Below are positions 49,921 through 58,857 of a stretch of DNA of 64,000 nt, one piece after another. The notes below the pieces were generated by a model, which saw nothing but the letters and a program-made list of their open reading frames with translations, was not told where the DNA came from and made no database searches. Within the stretch, counting starts at the first letter, position 1; every line of letters begins with the position of its first letter. This stretch comes from Podospora pseudoanserina (Eukaryota > Ascomycota > Sordariomycetes > Sordariales > Podosporaceae). The position numbers were made by a program, and so were the translations under genes. Where the stretch lies: assembly GCF_035222485.1 (NCBI RefSeq), contig NC_085923.1, forward strand, positions 806,001 to 870,000, given 5' to 3'.

Positions 49921-49992
49921 AACTTCGACGGGAATCGAACCCGCGCTTTCGACGTAATAACTAACGTACTATATACTATACTATAAGGTTAA
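49921..49992 (-). other. tRNA-like sequence inside element A, 3' of pol
   Basis: Counterpart of 33930-33999. B-box GGTTCGATTCC is exact, and the T-arm GCGGG/CCCGT pairs with one wobble. The 5' AACCTTA and 3' CGAAGTT ends are acceptor-like. It occupies the same place in both related elements, so it belongs to the family and did not insert independently. Confidence 0.5.
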
Positions 49993-50782
49993 AAAGTATA
50001 AGGAAAGCGAGACTTAAGTAATACTACGCGTCTTAAGTACTTTAGAAAGTGGAAGGCGCGCCACTAGCGGTACCTAGCGCGGTTAGGAAGGAAGGACCGG
50101 CTATATTAGGATTAAAGGAAAGGTCGGAAGGCTAATCTAGGCCTAAGGAAGGATCTAGGGCGTAAAAAGACTACGGGACGGTATCCTGGGCGGCGGTCGG
50201 CTACGCAGAAGTACCCGGTAAAGAATCGGGCGGCACCGTAACTATAAACTACGCTACCCGGGCATCTTCCTTCTAAATACCCTACGCGAAAAGACGCTCT
50301 TTACGTATACGAAGAGAACGACGTATTCGTTTTACCCGAATAAACTTAGTAATTAGTTACGAAAATTAATCTTTAAGCTCTTACTTCTTACGCTCGAATC
50401 TATCTTACTCTTTTATTATTCGGGTTACTATAAGATAATTAGTTACGGCCTAAAAAGAAAAAGAAGATTTACCTACGGGCAAAACTAATATTAGATTTAT
50501 TATATAGGATCTTACGGCGTACGTATTTAGCGTACCGTAAGGACCTAAGGGCTATAATGTAAGGGGATTTGGCGGTAAAATAGGTAAAATACGGTATTAC
50601 GGTAAAACTATAGCGGCGGATTCAGGAGGAAAGGGCAAAGGCCTGTTTAGTTTTATAATAACGTTTCTATATATAGTTAAATATAATAAAGGTAAGGAAA
50701 AAAGGGGAGGAAAAACCTACAATATAGTTAATAGTAGAAGAAAACTAAGCCGCAGGGGCTTCGGCCTAGAAAGGGAATATTA

Positions 50783-51184
50783 TATTACGGTTCTGGAAGA
50801 TAGTAGGGCCACGAGGGATTAATTAAGACTGGACCGCGCCGACGAGCGGGGCTCACGGTCCAGATAAGCAACGGACTAATAAAATAAAGACCGGAGACCG
50901 CGGTAAGGCTCACGGTCTACGGTCCGGCATCGGCCAATTAGGAGCGGACCGAGGACCGTCTATAAGTTAACGGTCTACGGTCCACGGGTCTATATATAGA
51001 GGAACTGGCCGGTATAGATAGATAGTTCCGTAATATATAATATAAGTTATAATCGTTAGTATTTAAACTATTATAATAGAGATAAGCTATTATTATATAT
51101 AGTTTAGCTATACCGAACCAGGATTGTTTAGAAGTACCTTCAACTAGTATCCCTTTCAGAGGTTCTGGATAGGGGTTCGTCACA
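50783..51184 (+). repeat. 3' LTR of element A
   Basis: 402 bp, starts TATTACGG (from TGTCACGG) and ends GTTCGTCACA, followed by the ctata duplication. The same GC-rich U3 as at 27347. Confidence 0.87.
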
Positions 51185-51189
51185 CTATA

Positions 51190-51990
51190 GTGCCCTTAAA
51201 TCTCTCTTTAAAAACACCTACTTTCTATACCGTAGGGGATTCCCAGGTGGCTAAGAAGGTCAGGGACCTACTTAAGAACTATATACCGGCCGGAAAACGG
51301 CTTGCGGCAAGGACTCTCACTAGTATTATACTGTCACACGGCAAAAGCCAACTACCTGCAACCATGCCCAACAACACCGCCGATACCACCGCAAGGAGGG
51401 GTAACTGCACGTCGAGAGCCTCTCATTCAAAGTGAGGCAGACAAACAGAGGCATGGCGGTTATCAAAGGAAGGCCACTGGCTAGGAGGATATCGGAGGAC
51501 TTGGCGATGGCCTGAGGCCAACAAGGGCACGGGCCACGCGAGGAAGGATAAAATACGCGTTTGGAAACACCAAGACTGTATCTCTTCTTCTTCTTTTCGG
51601 TATCACAGACTTCGAGGCCATTGAAGATTATTAGCCTGAATTGAACCATGAGTTCCAAGCTCTGATGTTACAGCCCTTGTCACATATACTAACACTAATA
51701 TCTAAGGCATCTATCTACAAAGCTGATGCGGCAAGGTACTAACAGAACGCCCAGAAGGCCCAGGAAGCAAGAAACAGGCGCAAGTTAAATAGAGAAGACT
51801 CGAATTCCAAGTTTATGAGGCTCTGTGATCCAGAAGAGGCCCGCATTAAAGGGAGGGTGGTGGAGGAAGAGGTAGTAGCCAAGGAGGATGTGGAGCAGCC
51901 AGAGCCAGCCCAGCCTGTGCGGCGCAGCGCACGTCATCGGGTTCAAACCAGGCGCAAGCGAGAAGCAGATGCAATGTCTGACTGACAGTG
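51190..51990 (+). pseudogene. C-terminal part of the Fot1/pogo-like transposase (copy 1), interrupted by a solo LTR
   Basis: LNLSLKTPTFYTVGDSQVAK leads into LLKNYIPAGKRLAARTLTSI, then the 353-bp LTR. Coding resumes at 51690 (ISKASIYKADAARY, stop, QNAQKAQEARNRRKLNRED) and reaches PEPAQPVRRSARHRVQTRRK and a TGA near 51984. This basic, helical tail is typical of Fot1/pogo transposases. Only one stop (TAA where CAA is likely) appears outside the insertion, so this part has escaped the heavy RIP seen in the N-terminal part 26 kb away. Confidence 0.75.
51332..51684 (+). repeat. Solo LTR (353 bp, TG...CA) in the transposase tail
   Basis: Begins TGTCACACGG and ends CTTGTCACA. It is flanked by perfect 5-bp duplications tatac (51327-51331 and 51685-51689). 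Removing it with one tatac rejoins the transposase frame. The short pyrimidine-rich body (ctcttcttcttcttttcgg) resembles Ty1/copia LTRs, but the superfamily is not proven. It is not RIP-mutated. Confidence 0.8.
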
Positions 51991-52151
51991 ATTGAGCTAC
52001 ATTTTGGTATAACTCCCATAAAAATTGACCCAATATTAGTCTTGTTGTGGCCAGTGTGAGCATTCAGGGGTAATCTCAACAAGGTTGTGTGGCTGGTGTG
52101 GTGGTGGTGGACCAGATCCACATGTGGTCCATTTCCTAGTTATCCAACCTA

Positions 52152-53702
52152 GTGTTATTGAAAAAGGGCACACATACCTTCCTTTCGTAGTTCCTGTGCT
52201 ATATAGGCTGCTTGTGGATAAATTGCTGGAGAAGAAGATCCCCAGCGTAATCGAAGTGTGTATTTCTATTTCGCACTTTGGAGACCACCTCCTGAAAACC
52301 TAGGCTCTCGAAGTGGCACAAGACCTAGCGGATCGAATAGCGCCCTCATCACTAATTTTCAGCATTCATCTCCGTCAACTCACTATATCCTTGCTGCGTG
52401 GACAAACGGTGTCTTTGTCGTTATCTCCTCGGACGGGCCGAAAAGGGAATAGCCAACGCGCGGAGATGCTCCTATCCCACGCCCAACAATCCGTTGAGCT
52501 CGGGCGTGTCTCGGAAGCTTAGAAGTTTGTTAGTTAGTGGACATTTTTCCACGTGGTCCAGCCCTCGAGTCTTGAAAATGTCATGCTTCCCGCCTCAATC
52601 ATATGAAAGGCAAGCTTTATCGTTTCCAGGGTAATTTTGAAGCAGCACGCCAATACTTCAAACCGCTTTCCAGCCAGTACCCTCTACCCAGGGCTCGGTT
52701 CTCCTCGCGACTGCATCTTATTGCGGTGTATGCTTAGCTTGGACTCTGGGAGAGGGCGCAAAGCGTGGCGGACAACACGAAGACGGAGATTGTGAGTGAG
52801 CGGCAGGGTCGGCTTCACTGACTGGCGCAGGTCGAGACTTTCCTATTTCGAACTCTCTGCGGGTTTGAGGGCGATCTTGCTTTGGCTAAGGATCTTTTTG
52901 TAGGTATTGTTAGTAACTACGAGGGGTTGGTACCGTCTGGTAAGACGACGAGAGGGAATTTCTTTCGCGCATACTTTGGTCTTGCCATTATCGGCCACAT
53001 GCAGCGAAGGGGCCAGCCTTTGTTTGGCGCTCCGGGGTGTTTAAGTGGATGGGACTTGCATATCGAGCATCCCGGGGGTGTTTGATCGTAGACGAAGGGT
53101 TCCCCGATCTGGTCTGTCACTTATCAATGGCCCAGGTACAATGGTTGGTATCTGGTCAATTTGGCCCCTTCATGGATAGAGCCGAGCAGATCCGGGCGAC
53201 GTTGTTAAACCAAGGTTTGGAGCAGAGATTCTGTTTTTCAAATTTGGGAACTCTGTGGGCTGACATGGTGTCTCGGCAGCTAGTATCTTCGGGTGGTCCC
53301 GCACATTGTCCCGCCTTGGGCTATCCTGGGGCCAGCCACCGAAGACAAGCAAGTATTGCGCGTGAAAAAGTAATCAACATGCAGAAGGGTGGGTTTATCC
53401 GTCGAGAAGACGGGTTCGCCGACAGAATAGTTCAAGCTCTTGGAGACACTGCAAGGTCCTTCAATTTTAGAAGTACAAACTATCTAACTTTATGTTCTAG
53501 ACGTCTGGACCCAACAATGGAATCGGCCCCACAATGGAAGTTTTGGCACCACCACCACGGGGTGTACCCAGCCAATCATTAAGGGAACCAATAGGAAGTG
53601 GAGCGCCTGGGAGCGCGAGGAGCTTGGTGATCCGAGTGATCCTAAAGTGACGAGAGTAATCCATGGTAAGCCTACGCTGGAGGAAGTAATCCAGGTTCAC
53701 GC
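52152..53702 (+). pseudogene. TPR-like protein gene relic between the two transposon nests
   Basis: Plus-strand coding sense starts near 52600 (MKGKLYRFQGNFEAARQYFK, HLIAVYA then LGLWERAQSVADNTK), with helix-turn-helix spacing like tetratricopeptide repeats. It runs to 53085 (GIVSNYEGLVPSGKTTRGNF, RAIIG-type AYFGLAIIGHMQRRGQ). TAG and TGA codons interrupt it (near 52736 and 52819). More 3', frames at 53037-53582 and about 53570-53706 (KWSAWEREELGDPSDPKVTR, ending GKPTLEEVIQVHA) look like the end of a protein. I do not recognise the complete family. The G+C-normal composition shows no wholesale RIP. It is the only non-transposon DNA between 24.1 and 56.8 kb. Confidence 0.4.
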
Positions 53703-54955
53703 TTAGTTCTGTAATACGTAATTCAAGTTACAGTAATACGTAATTCAAGTTACAGTTGTTAGGATTTAGACTGTTGTAATTGAGATAAGCTATTGTTATA
53801 GGTTAGATGACCAGGAAATGAACCACATGTGGATCTGGTCACCACCACCACACAAGCCACATAACTTTGTTAAGGTTACCCCTGAATGATCATACTGGCT
53901 ACAACAAGACTAATATTGGGTCAACTTCTATGGGAGTAATACCAAAATGTAGCTTAATCACTGTCAGAGTCATATATTACATCTGCTTCTCGCTTGCGCC
54001 TAGTTTGAACCCGATAACGTGCGCTACGCCGCACAGGCTAGGCTAGCTCTAGCTGCTCTATATCCTTCTTAGTTACTACTTTTTCCTCCATTATTTTTTT
54101 TTAATGCGGGCCTTTTTTAGTTTAAAAAGCCTTATAAATTTAAAGTTCGAACTTTCTTTATTTAACTTATATTTCTTTATTCTTTTAGGTTCTTTAAACA
54201 TTTTATTAATATTTTACTATATTAATATTATAAATAAATACTTTAAATTTTAATATAAATATGATATTAATAAAATTTTCTTTTATAAACCGTTTTCCGG
54301 CCGGTATATAGTTTTTAAATAAGTCTTTAATCTTTTTAATTATTTAAAAATCCTTTACCGTAAAAAAAATAAATATATCTTTTTGAAAAGAAACTTTAAT
54401 AATAATATAAGAACTATTATTTGAGTTTAAAGAAAGTAATTTAAATTTGAATATAAATTATTATTTTATTCTATATTAATCGTTAAGAAAAATTCTTTTT
54501 CTAAAGCTTTATGTATAAATAAAATTATATAATTAAATTAAATCGATTTCATTATTAAATACATAGATAATATTAAAATAGGTGCTATTAAGGCCTGTAA
54601 ATATAGGCTTAAATAGCTATCGGCGCAGTACATTGAGAGCGAAGAAGACTTTGACTGCAGCATTCGACAGTTGCCGTGGCACTGAAGGAAGGAGGATTAC
54701 AGGGGCGGCGCCCTATAATATATAGAAAAGAATCACTGTAACATAGGCTTGTGAGGCACTGATGAGTGTGGTGAACTAGTATATTGATTGAACCTTATAG
54801 ACTAAAAAATACCACAGTGGATAGGGTGTGAAGCAGAGGTCTTATAGGCCATCGGCCTCTTACTTGCTCCCCGAGGGTGATTCCGTTCCCGGGCCTGAAC
54901 GCGCGTTTCCCGGGCCCGAACGCCTGCTAATTGCGCTATCCAAATATAAGGTTAC

Positions 54956-55051
54956 AGGCCACGTTGCCGCTACCGTTTGGCCACTGCAGGCTACGTTGCC
55001 GCTACCGTTTGACCACTGCAGGCCACGTTGCCGCTACCGTTTGACCACTGC
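54956..55051. repeat. 32-bp minisatellite, three units, in the left repeat
   Basis: The unit containing acgttgccgctaccgtttg repeats at 54961, 54993 and 55025, exactly 32 bp apart. The right direct repeat has only two units (55753, 55785), which explains most of the length difference between the two repeats. Confidence 0.85.
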
Positions 55052-55747
55052 AGGGCACCGGCCTTAGCGCTCGACCTTCCGGGACCTCGGATTGCTTCCG
55101 GAGGCCGAGCCTCCGCTCCGGTAACCGCAGTCCCTAAACACTGCTGATTCAAGCCATCGTATTGCCTCTGAGGCCCTGTAATATACAGGGCTCAGATACA
55201 CTGTAAAATCCACAAACAAAAGCTGTATTTTAACAGAAGGTATCTTAGATAGTTAAGGAAATTGTTGTTAAGTGCGAAGGTGTTATGTTACGAAGGAAGT
55301 GGGTCACTTGCTTATATGGGTTACTTGCTTATAATGTACGTTAGTTAATTTCTAATGTTAGTATATGTTGAAGTAGGTGCTATTGAGGCCTGTAAATATA
55401 GGCTCAAATAGCTATCGGCGCAGTACACTGAGAGCGAAGAAGACTTTGACTGCAGCATTCGATAGTTGCCGTGGCACTGAAGGAAGGAGGATTACAGGGC
55501 GGCGCCCTGTAATATATAGAAGAGAATCACTGTAACATAGGCTTGTGAGGCACTGATGAGTGTGGTGAACCAGTATATTGATTGAACCTTATAGACTAAA
55601 AATACCACAGTGGATAAGGTGTGAGGCAGAGGTCTTATAGGCTATCGGCCTATTACTTGCTCCCGAGGGTGATTCCGTTCCCGGGCCTGAACGCGCGTTT
55701 CCCGGCCCCGAACGCCCGCTAAATGCGCTATCCAAATATAAGGTTAC

Positions 55748-55811
55748 AGGCCACGTTGCCGCTACCGTTTGGCCACTGCAGGCTACGTTGCCGCTACCGT
55801 TTGACCACTGC
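55748..55811. repeat. 32-bp minisatellite, two units, in the right repeat
   Basis: Same 32-bp unit as at 54956-55051, two copies. Confidence 0.85.
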
Positions 55812-56130
55812 AGGGCACCGGCCTTAGCGCTCGGCCTTCCGGGACCTCGGATTGCTTCCGGAGGCCGAGCCTCCGCTCCGGCAACCGCAGTCCCTAAACA
55901 CTGCTGATTCAAGCCATCGTATTGCCTCTGAGGCCCTGTAATATACAGGGCTCAGATACACTGTAAAATCTACAAACAGAAGCTGTATTTTAACAGTATA
56001 TTATAATAGAGGGTAATTATAGTAGGGTAGTAGAAAGTGCGCGACCTACTAATATACACGACTCACTAATAATATATGTTATTTATTAAACGCTTTTTGC
56101 TAGCTTATATTAACGGTAATATCTTTTTAA

Positions 56131-56513
56131 TATAACGGCTTAATATTTAGTAGGGCGCGGTGTGCACTACGGACCAATTATTAGTATTGGAGCAAGAACT
56201 AATTAGAATAGGTTTAATAGGATCGAGGATCAATCTAGAAAAGTCAACCCCAAAAGGGATAGTATCGATAAAATCGATGGTTAAGTCTATCGATCCAGGA
56301 CAGTGCTAGGCTTAATATAGGGTCTATATATATGGAGGAGCTGGCTAGCGTAGATAGATAGTTCCGTAGTATGTAATTCGCGCTTGTATTTACGGTATCT
56401 TATATTTATATTAAGATATTTTGTTGTGCACTGTTTAGCTGCACCAAACTAATTGTTAGAAGCTATTTTTAACCCGTATTCCTTTCAGAGGTTCTGTATA
56501 GGGGTTTGTTATA
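56131..56513 (+). repeat. Solo LTR (383 bp) related to families A and B, with a third U3 type
   Basis: Starts TATAACGGC, ends GGTTTGTTATA. It contains ggtctatatatatggaggag and cctttcagaggttctgtata, which are shared with LTRs A and B, while its first half is unlike either. The flanks tttaa (56126-56130) and tctag (56514-56518) are a 5-bp duplication differing by C-to-T and G-to-A. It splits the 5' part of DNA transposon copy 2. Confidence 0.75.
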
Positions 56514-56846
56514 TCTAGATATTTTTAATATCCTCCTCGGTATATTTAGCTATTATTAAGTACTTAAAGTAAAAAAAAAAAAACTAGAAAAAAAGCTTTA
56601 TTTTTAGTTTCTATGGGTGAAATATAAAGTATATGTTAATATCGGGGGGCTTTCGGAAATTTAGGGTTGTAGAAGATTTAATGTGAGTAGATGGCTTGGG
56701 TAGTTTAAACCTACCTGGGCCACATCTATATGTGGTTCACTTCTTTGTCATTTAACCTACACTATTAAGTTATACCAAACCAGGATTATTCAGAAGTGCT
56801 TTCGACTAGTATCCCTTTTAGAGGTTCTGAATAGGGGTTCGTCACA

Positions 56847-57119
56847 TAAATATAACCGTTATAATCCTTATTATCGAAAAGTTATGGCTATATATAGGCC
56901 TAAGGGCCCTGTAGTAGTAGAGCACCTTAGCGCTCACGGCGCAGCGTAACTTGCGACACAGTACCAGTAGCTTACTTCTGGTATTGCAAACTGTTTCTAC
57001 CTTTGGGCGGTCGACCAAAACCTTAAATATGGAGACTTTGCGTCTTCGACTCGCTCCTTCATTCTTCGCTGTTCTTTACATCCACCTACGAGCGAACGAT
57101 ACCTGGTACAACTACGAAT
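56847..57119. other. Spacer, nothing assignable
   Basis: Transition from the repeat nest to ordinary sequence. No gene or repeat end was recognised. Confidence 0.35.
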
Positions 57120-57240
57120 ACAGCATGATGTTGGTAATGTCTTTTCAGGAACCACTTTCCGTCATTTTGGCTAGAGCCGGCATCGTAGGTCTTACCGTTG
57201 CCCAAGCGCTCAAGCGATAGAGTATTACTTTTACAGAATA
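57120..57240 (+). pseudogene. Short relic of an FAD-dependent monooxygenase N-terminus
   Basis: The text SVILARAGIVGLTVAQALKR, then TAG, then SITFTE and another TAG matches the first 30 residues of flavin monooxygenases (beta-alpha-beta dinucleotide fold, GxGxxGLT usually, here A-R-A-G-I-V-G-L-T). Both stops are compatible with C-to-T or similar change. Sequence to about 57500 has no clear continuation. Only a fragment, so the assignment is tentative. Confidence 0.35.
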
Positions 57241-57542
57241 GCTAGCATATGTTGCGTGACCTATTTTCTGAAATGCCTCGCCACTTCAGGTCTTTCTACT
57301 CTATCTGGCACTTGAAATTCCTTCTCAGACCTATGATTCAGGTGTTCAGGGGTAGTGGGCAAGGTGCCCACGTGACCTGGCGACTTGGAATTCCGTCTTT
57401 GACGGGCGGGGCTGCTTTGTCGCGTCTAACGATTTACGTCATTACTTCTACAAGTCTAACGACGAGCCATTGCACAATTCGCATCACAGCTACATCTTGC
57501 GACTTGCGCTAGCCCGATACCACATAATTCCTTCGACTCACA

Positions 57543-58857
57543 ATGTGCGGCAGATATGCCATGGCCCTAGTAAGCCTCAACACCTATACCCACCCACCCC
57601 AACCCCGGTGCGACCCCCTTCACTAACCAATTCATCAAGCGGCCCTCCCAAGTCCGCCGAATGCTCCAAAACGACTATGACCTCCAGGTCGATGACACCC
57701 CTGCCGACGAAGGCGACGGCGCCCCCCGCCAATCTTACAACTTTGCCCCAGGCTACAACGGGGTAGTCTACCGCGCCGACGCCGGTGCTGGTCATAATTA
57801 TCACCAGGCACTGGATGAACCACAAGAACAAGACTCCTCCCCCACCCCAGCCTTCAAACTCCAATCCATGAAATGGGGCCTCATCCCCTCCTGGATCAAA
57901 TCCAGCCCCTCCTTTCCCTCTACCCTCAAAACAATAAACTGCCGCGACGACTCTCTCGCCCAATCAGGGGGTATGTGGGCGAGCATGAAGTCCAAAAAGA
58001 GGTGCGTGGTTATTGCGCAGGGGTTTTACGAGTGGCTTCAGAAAGGCAAGGAAAAGATTCCGCATTATGTCAAGAGGAAAGATGGGAAGTTGATGCTTTT
58101 GGCTGGCTTGTGGGATTGTGCTTCTCTCCCGCCGCTGAATGGAGAGGGGGAGGGGGAGACAAGGAAGGTGTGGAGTTATACTATTATCACCACTTCGTCG
58201 AATGATCAGTTGAGGTTCTTGCATGACAGGATGCCTGTTATCCTTGACGCGGAGTCGGAGAGGTTGAGGGTTTGGTTGGATTTGGGGAGGAGGGAGTGGA
58301 GTAAGGAGTTGCAGGGGGTGTTGAGGCCGTATGAGGGGGAGCTGGAGGTTTATCCTGTTAGTAAGGAGGTGGGCAAGGTTGGGAATGACGATGCTGTTTT
58401 TGTAGTGCCGGTGGGGAGTAGGGAGAATAAGGGGAATATTGAGAATTTCTTTGCGAATGCTGCGGCGAAGAGTAAGAAGAGGGAGCCGTTGAAAGGGGAG
58501 GTGGAGGTGGAGATGGTGGGTGGGGGGAAAGAGGTGAAGAGTGTGGAGGAGGTGAAGAGGGAGGATGAGGAGGGGATGGGGGTTGTAGTGACAGAGGGAA
58601 AGCAAGGGGTGAAAAGAGAAGCGGAGGATCATGCGGAAGAGGAGCCACCGGGTAAGAAAGTGAAAGAGGAGGGTTCACCAAGCAAGAATGTCAAAGAAGA
58701 GGGGCCGGTGAAGTGGGAGTCGCCTGTCAAAGATAGACCAAAGATCAGTGCGACGAGTAACAAGCACACGAGGAGCCCAGAGAAGAAGAAGGGCAAGGTT
58801 GCGCCAGCGGGGGCAGGAAGTCAGAAGATTACAAAGTTCTTTGGGAATAGTGCCTAG
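57543..58857 (+). CDS. SRAP-domain (HMCES/YedK family) abasic-site DNA-protein crosslinking protein, 414 aa
   Basis: Exons 57543-57569 and 57640-58857. The intron (GTAAGC, branch CACTAAC, acceptor ATCAAG) joins MCGRYAMAL to RPSQVRRMLQNDYD, the usual SRAP beginning. Cys2, freed by Met removal, is the residue that crosslinks to abasic sites in single-stranded DNA. The other active-site residues are visible: Asn109 (TINCRDDS), Glu140 (AQGFYEWLQKG) and His204 (LHDRMPVIL). Known family role: HMCES/YedK protect abasic sites at replication forks. After about residue 270 comes a Lys/Glu-rich tail of about 140 residues with KREAEDH and PGKKVKEEGSP nuclear-signal-like stretches. Two PIP-box-like sequences are present, GNIENFF and the C-terminal SQKITKFF, fitting recruitment by PCNA. 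No defect is seen. Confidence 0.93.

Larger units (their letters stand above)
27347..51184 (+). mobile_element. Ty3/gypsy LTR retrotransposon A (chromodomain type), interrupted by elements B and C
   Basis: The 5' LTR starts TGTCACGGTTCTGG at 27347, is split by element B after 27717 and resumes at 35234-35266. The 3' LTR is 50783-51184. Reassembled length is about 404 bp versus 402 bp. Target duplications are ctgta (27342-27346) and ctata (51185-51189), equal except for one G-to-A. The interior holds gag (35380-36400), pol (split by element C at 37142-46097) and a chromodomain-like C-terminus near 49.7 kb. Without B and C the element is about 7.4 kb. Heavy TA bias and stop codons throughout indicate RIP. 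Confidence 0.85.
24141..52149 (+). mobile_element. Fot1/pogo-like DNA transposon (copy 1) split by nested insertions
   Basis: The 5' terminal inverted repeat begins GGTTGGATGACAAGG at 24141, preceded by TA. The 3' terminus ends ATCCAACC at 52149, followed by TA, and the internal parts of both ends share GGACCACATATGGAT-type sequence. Between them the element is continuous only if three insertions are removed: 25472-27332, 27347-51184 and 51332-51684. What remains is about 1.95 kb, normal for Fot1-like elements. The junctions 25469/27335 and 27346/51190 rejoin in frame within the transposase (KPLFLSQ, then VVVP, then LNLSLKTPT). TA duplication is typical of this superfamily. The left flank is polyketide-synthase coding sequence. 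Confidence 0.85.
54571..55995. mobile_element. Miniature LTR-type element: two long direct repeats around 130 bp
   Basis: Direct repeats 54571-55235 (665 bp) and 55366-55995 (630 bp) start TATTAAAATAGG/TGTTGAAGTAGG and end TATTTTAACA, so their termini are inverted (TGTT...AACA) as in LTRs. Only 130 bp separate them, with no coding capacity. The arrangement fits a TRIM (terminal-repeat retrotransposon in miniature). No clean target duplication could be read (gataa versus gtata), so a recombined or truncated element is also possible. The repeats are nearly identical except for minisatellite number and some RIP-type changes. Confidence 0.55.
53801..56757 (-). mobile_element. Fot1/pogo-like DNA transposon (copy 2, inverted, internally deleted) with nested insertions
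   Basis: The left end starts GGTTAGATGACCAGG after TA, and the right end finishes CATTTAACC before TA. From 53801 to about 54570 it is the reverse complement of the 3' part of copy 1 (compare 52149 down to about 51200, lacking the 353-bp LTR). From 56519 to 56757 it is the reverse complement of the 5' end of copy 1 (24141-24370, with the MAKYTEEDIKN start inverted near 56550). About 0.9 kb of the transposase is missing. Inserted in it are the 54571-55995 LTR pair and the solo LTR 56131-56513. RIP is heavy from about 54060 rightwards but light before that. Confidence 0.75.
53703..56846 (+). repeat. 5'-truncated solo LTR of family A, split by DNA transposon copy 2
   Basis: The left piece 53703-53800 (agttctgtaatacgtaattc to gataagctattgttata) matches the R/U5 part of LTR A and includes one extra tandem copy of a 23-bp segment. 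The right piece 56758-56846 (cactattaagttataccaaa to ggttcgtcaca) completes it. The two pieces join exactly at the TA target of the inserted DNA element. The U3 half is missing. This copy keeps C and G where the big element has T and A. Confidence 0.75.

Noticed and set aside
33930-49992. The tRNA-like blocks as real tRNA genes
   Set aside because: The anticodon arms do not pair and the acceptor ends carry RIP-type changes. They are listed as tRNA-like only.
24300-50780. AT-rich block as a possible centromere or mitochondrial insert
   Set aside because: Almost all of it is explained by three LTR retrotransposons and two DNA transposons with LTR pairs, TIRs and target duplications. RIP explains the base composition.
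52152-53702. Island as the missing N-terminal half of the polyketide synthase
   Set aside because: No KS or AT motifs appear in any minus-strand frame. The coding sense is on the plus strand and TPR-like.
54956-55811. Minisatellite as a CRISPR array
   Set aside because: Units are contiguous without spacers, few in number, and the genome is fungal.
54828-55912. Frames inside the TRIM-like repeats
   Set aside because: They mostly translate the GC-rich minisatellite and differ between the two repeat copies, so they are not genes.
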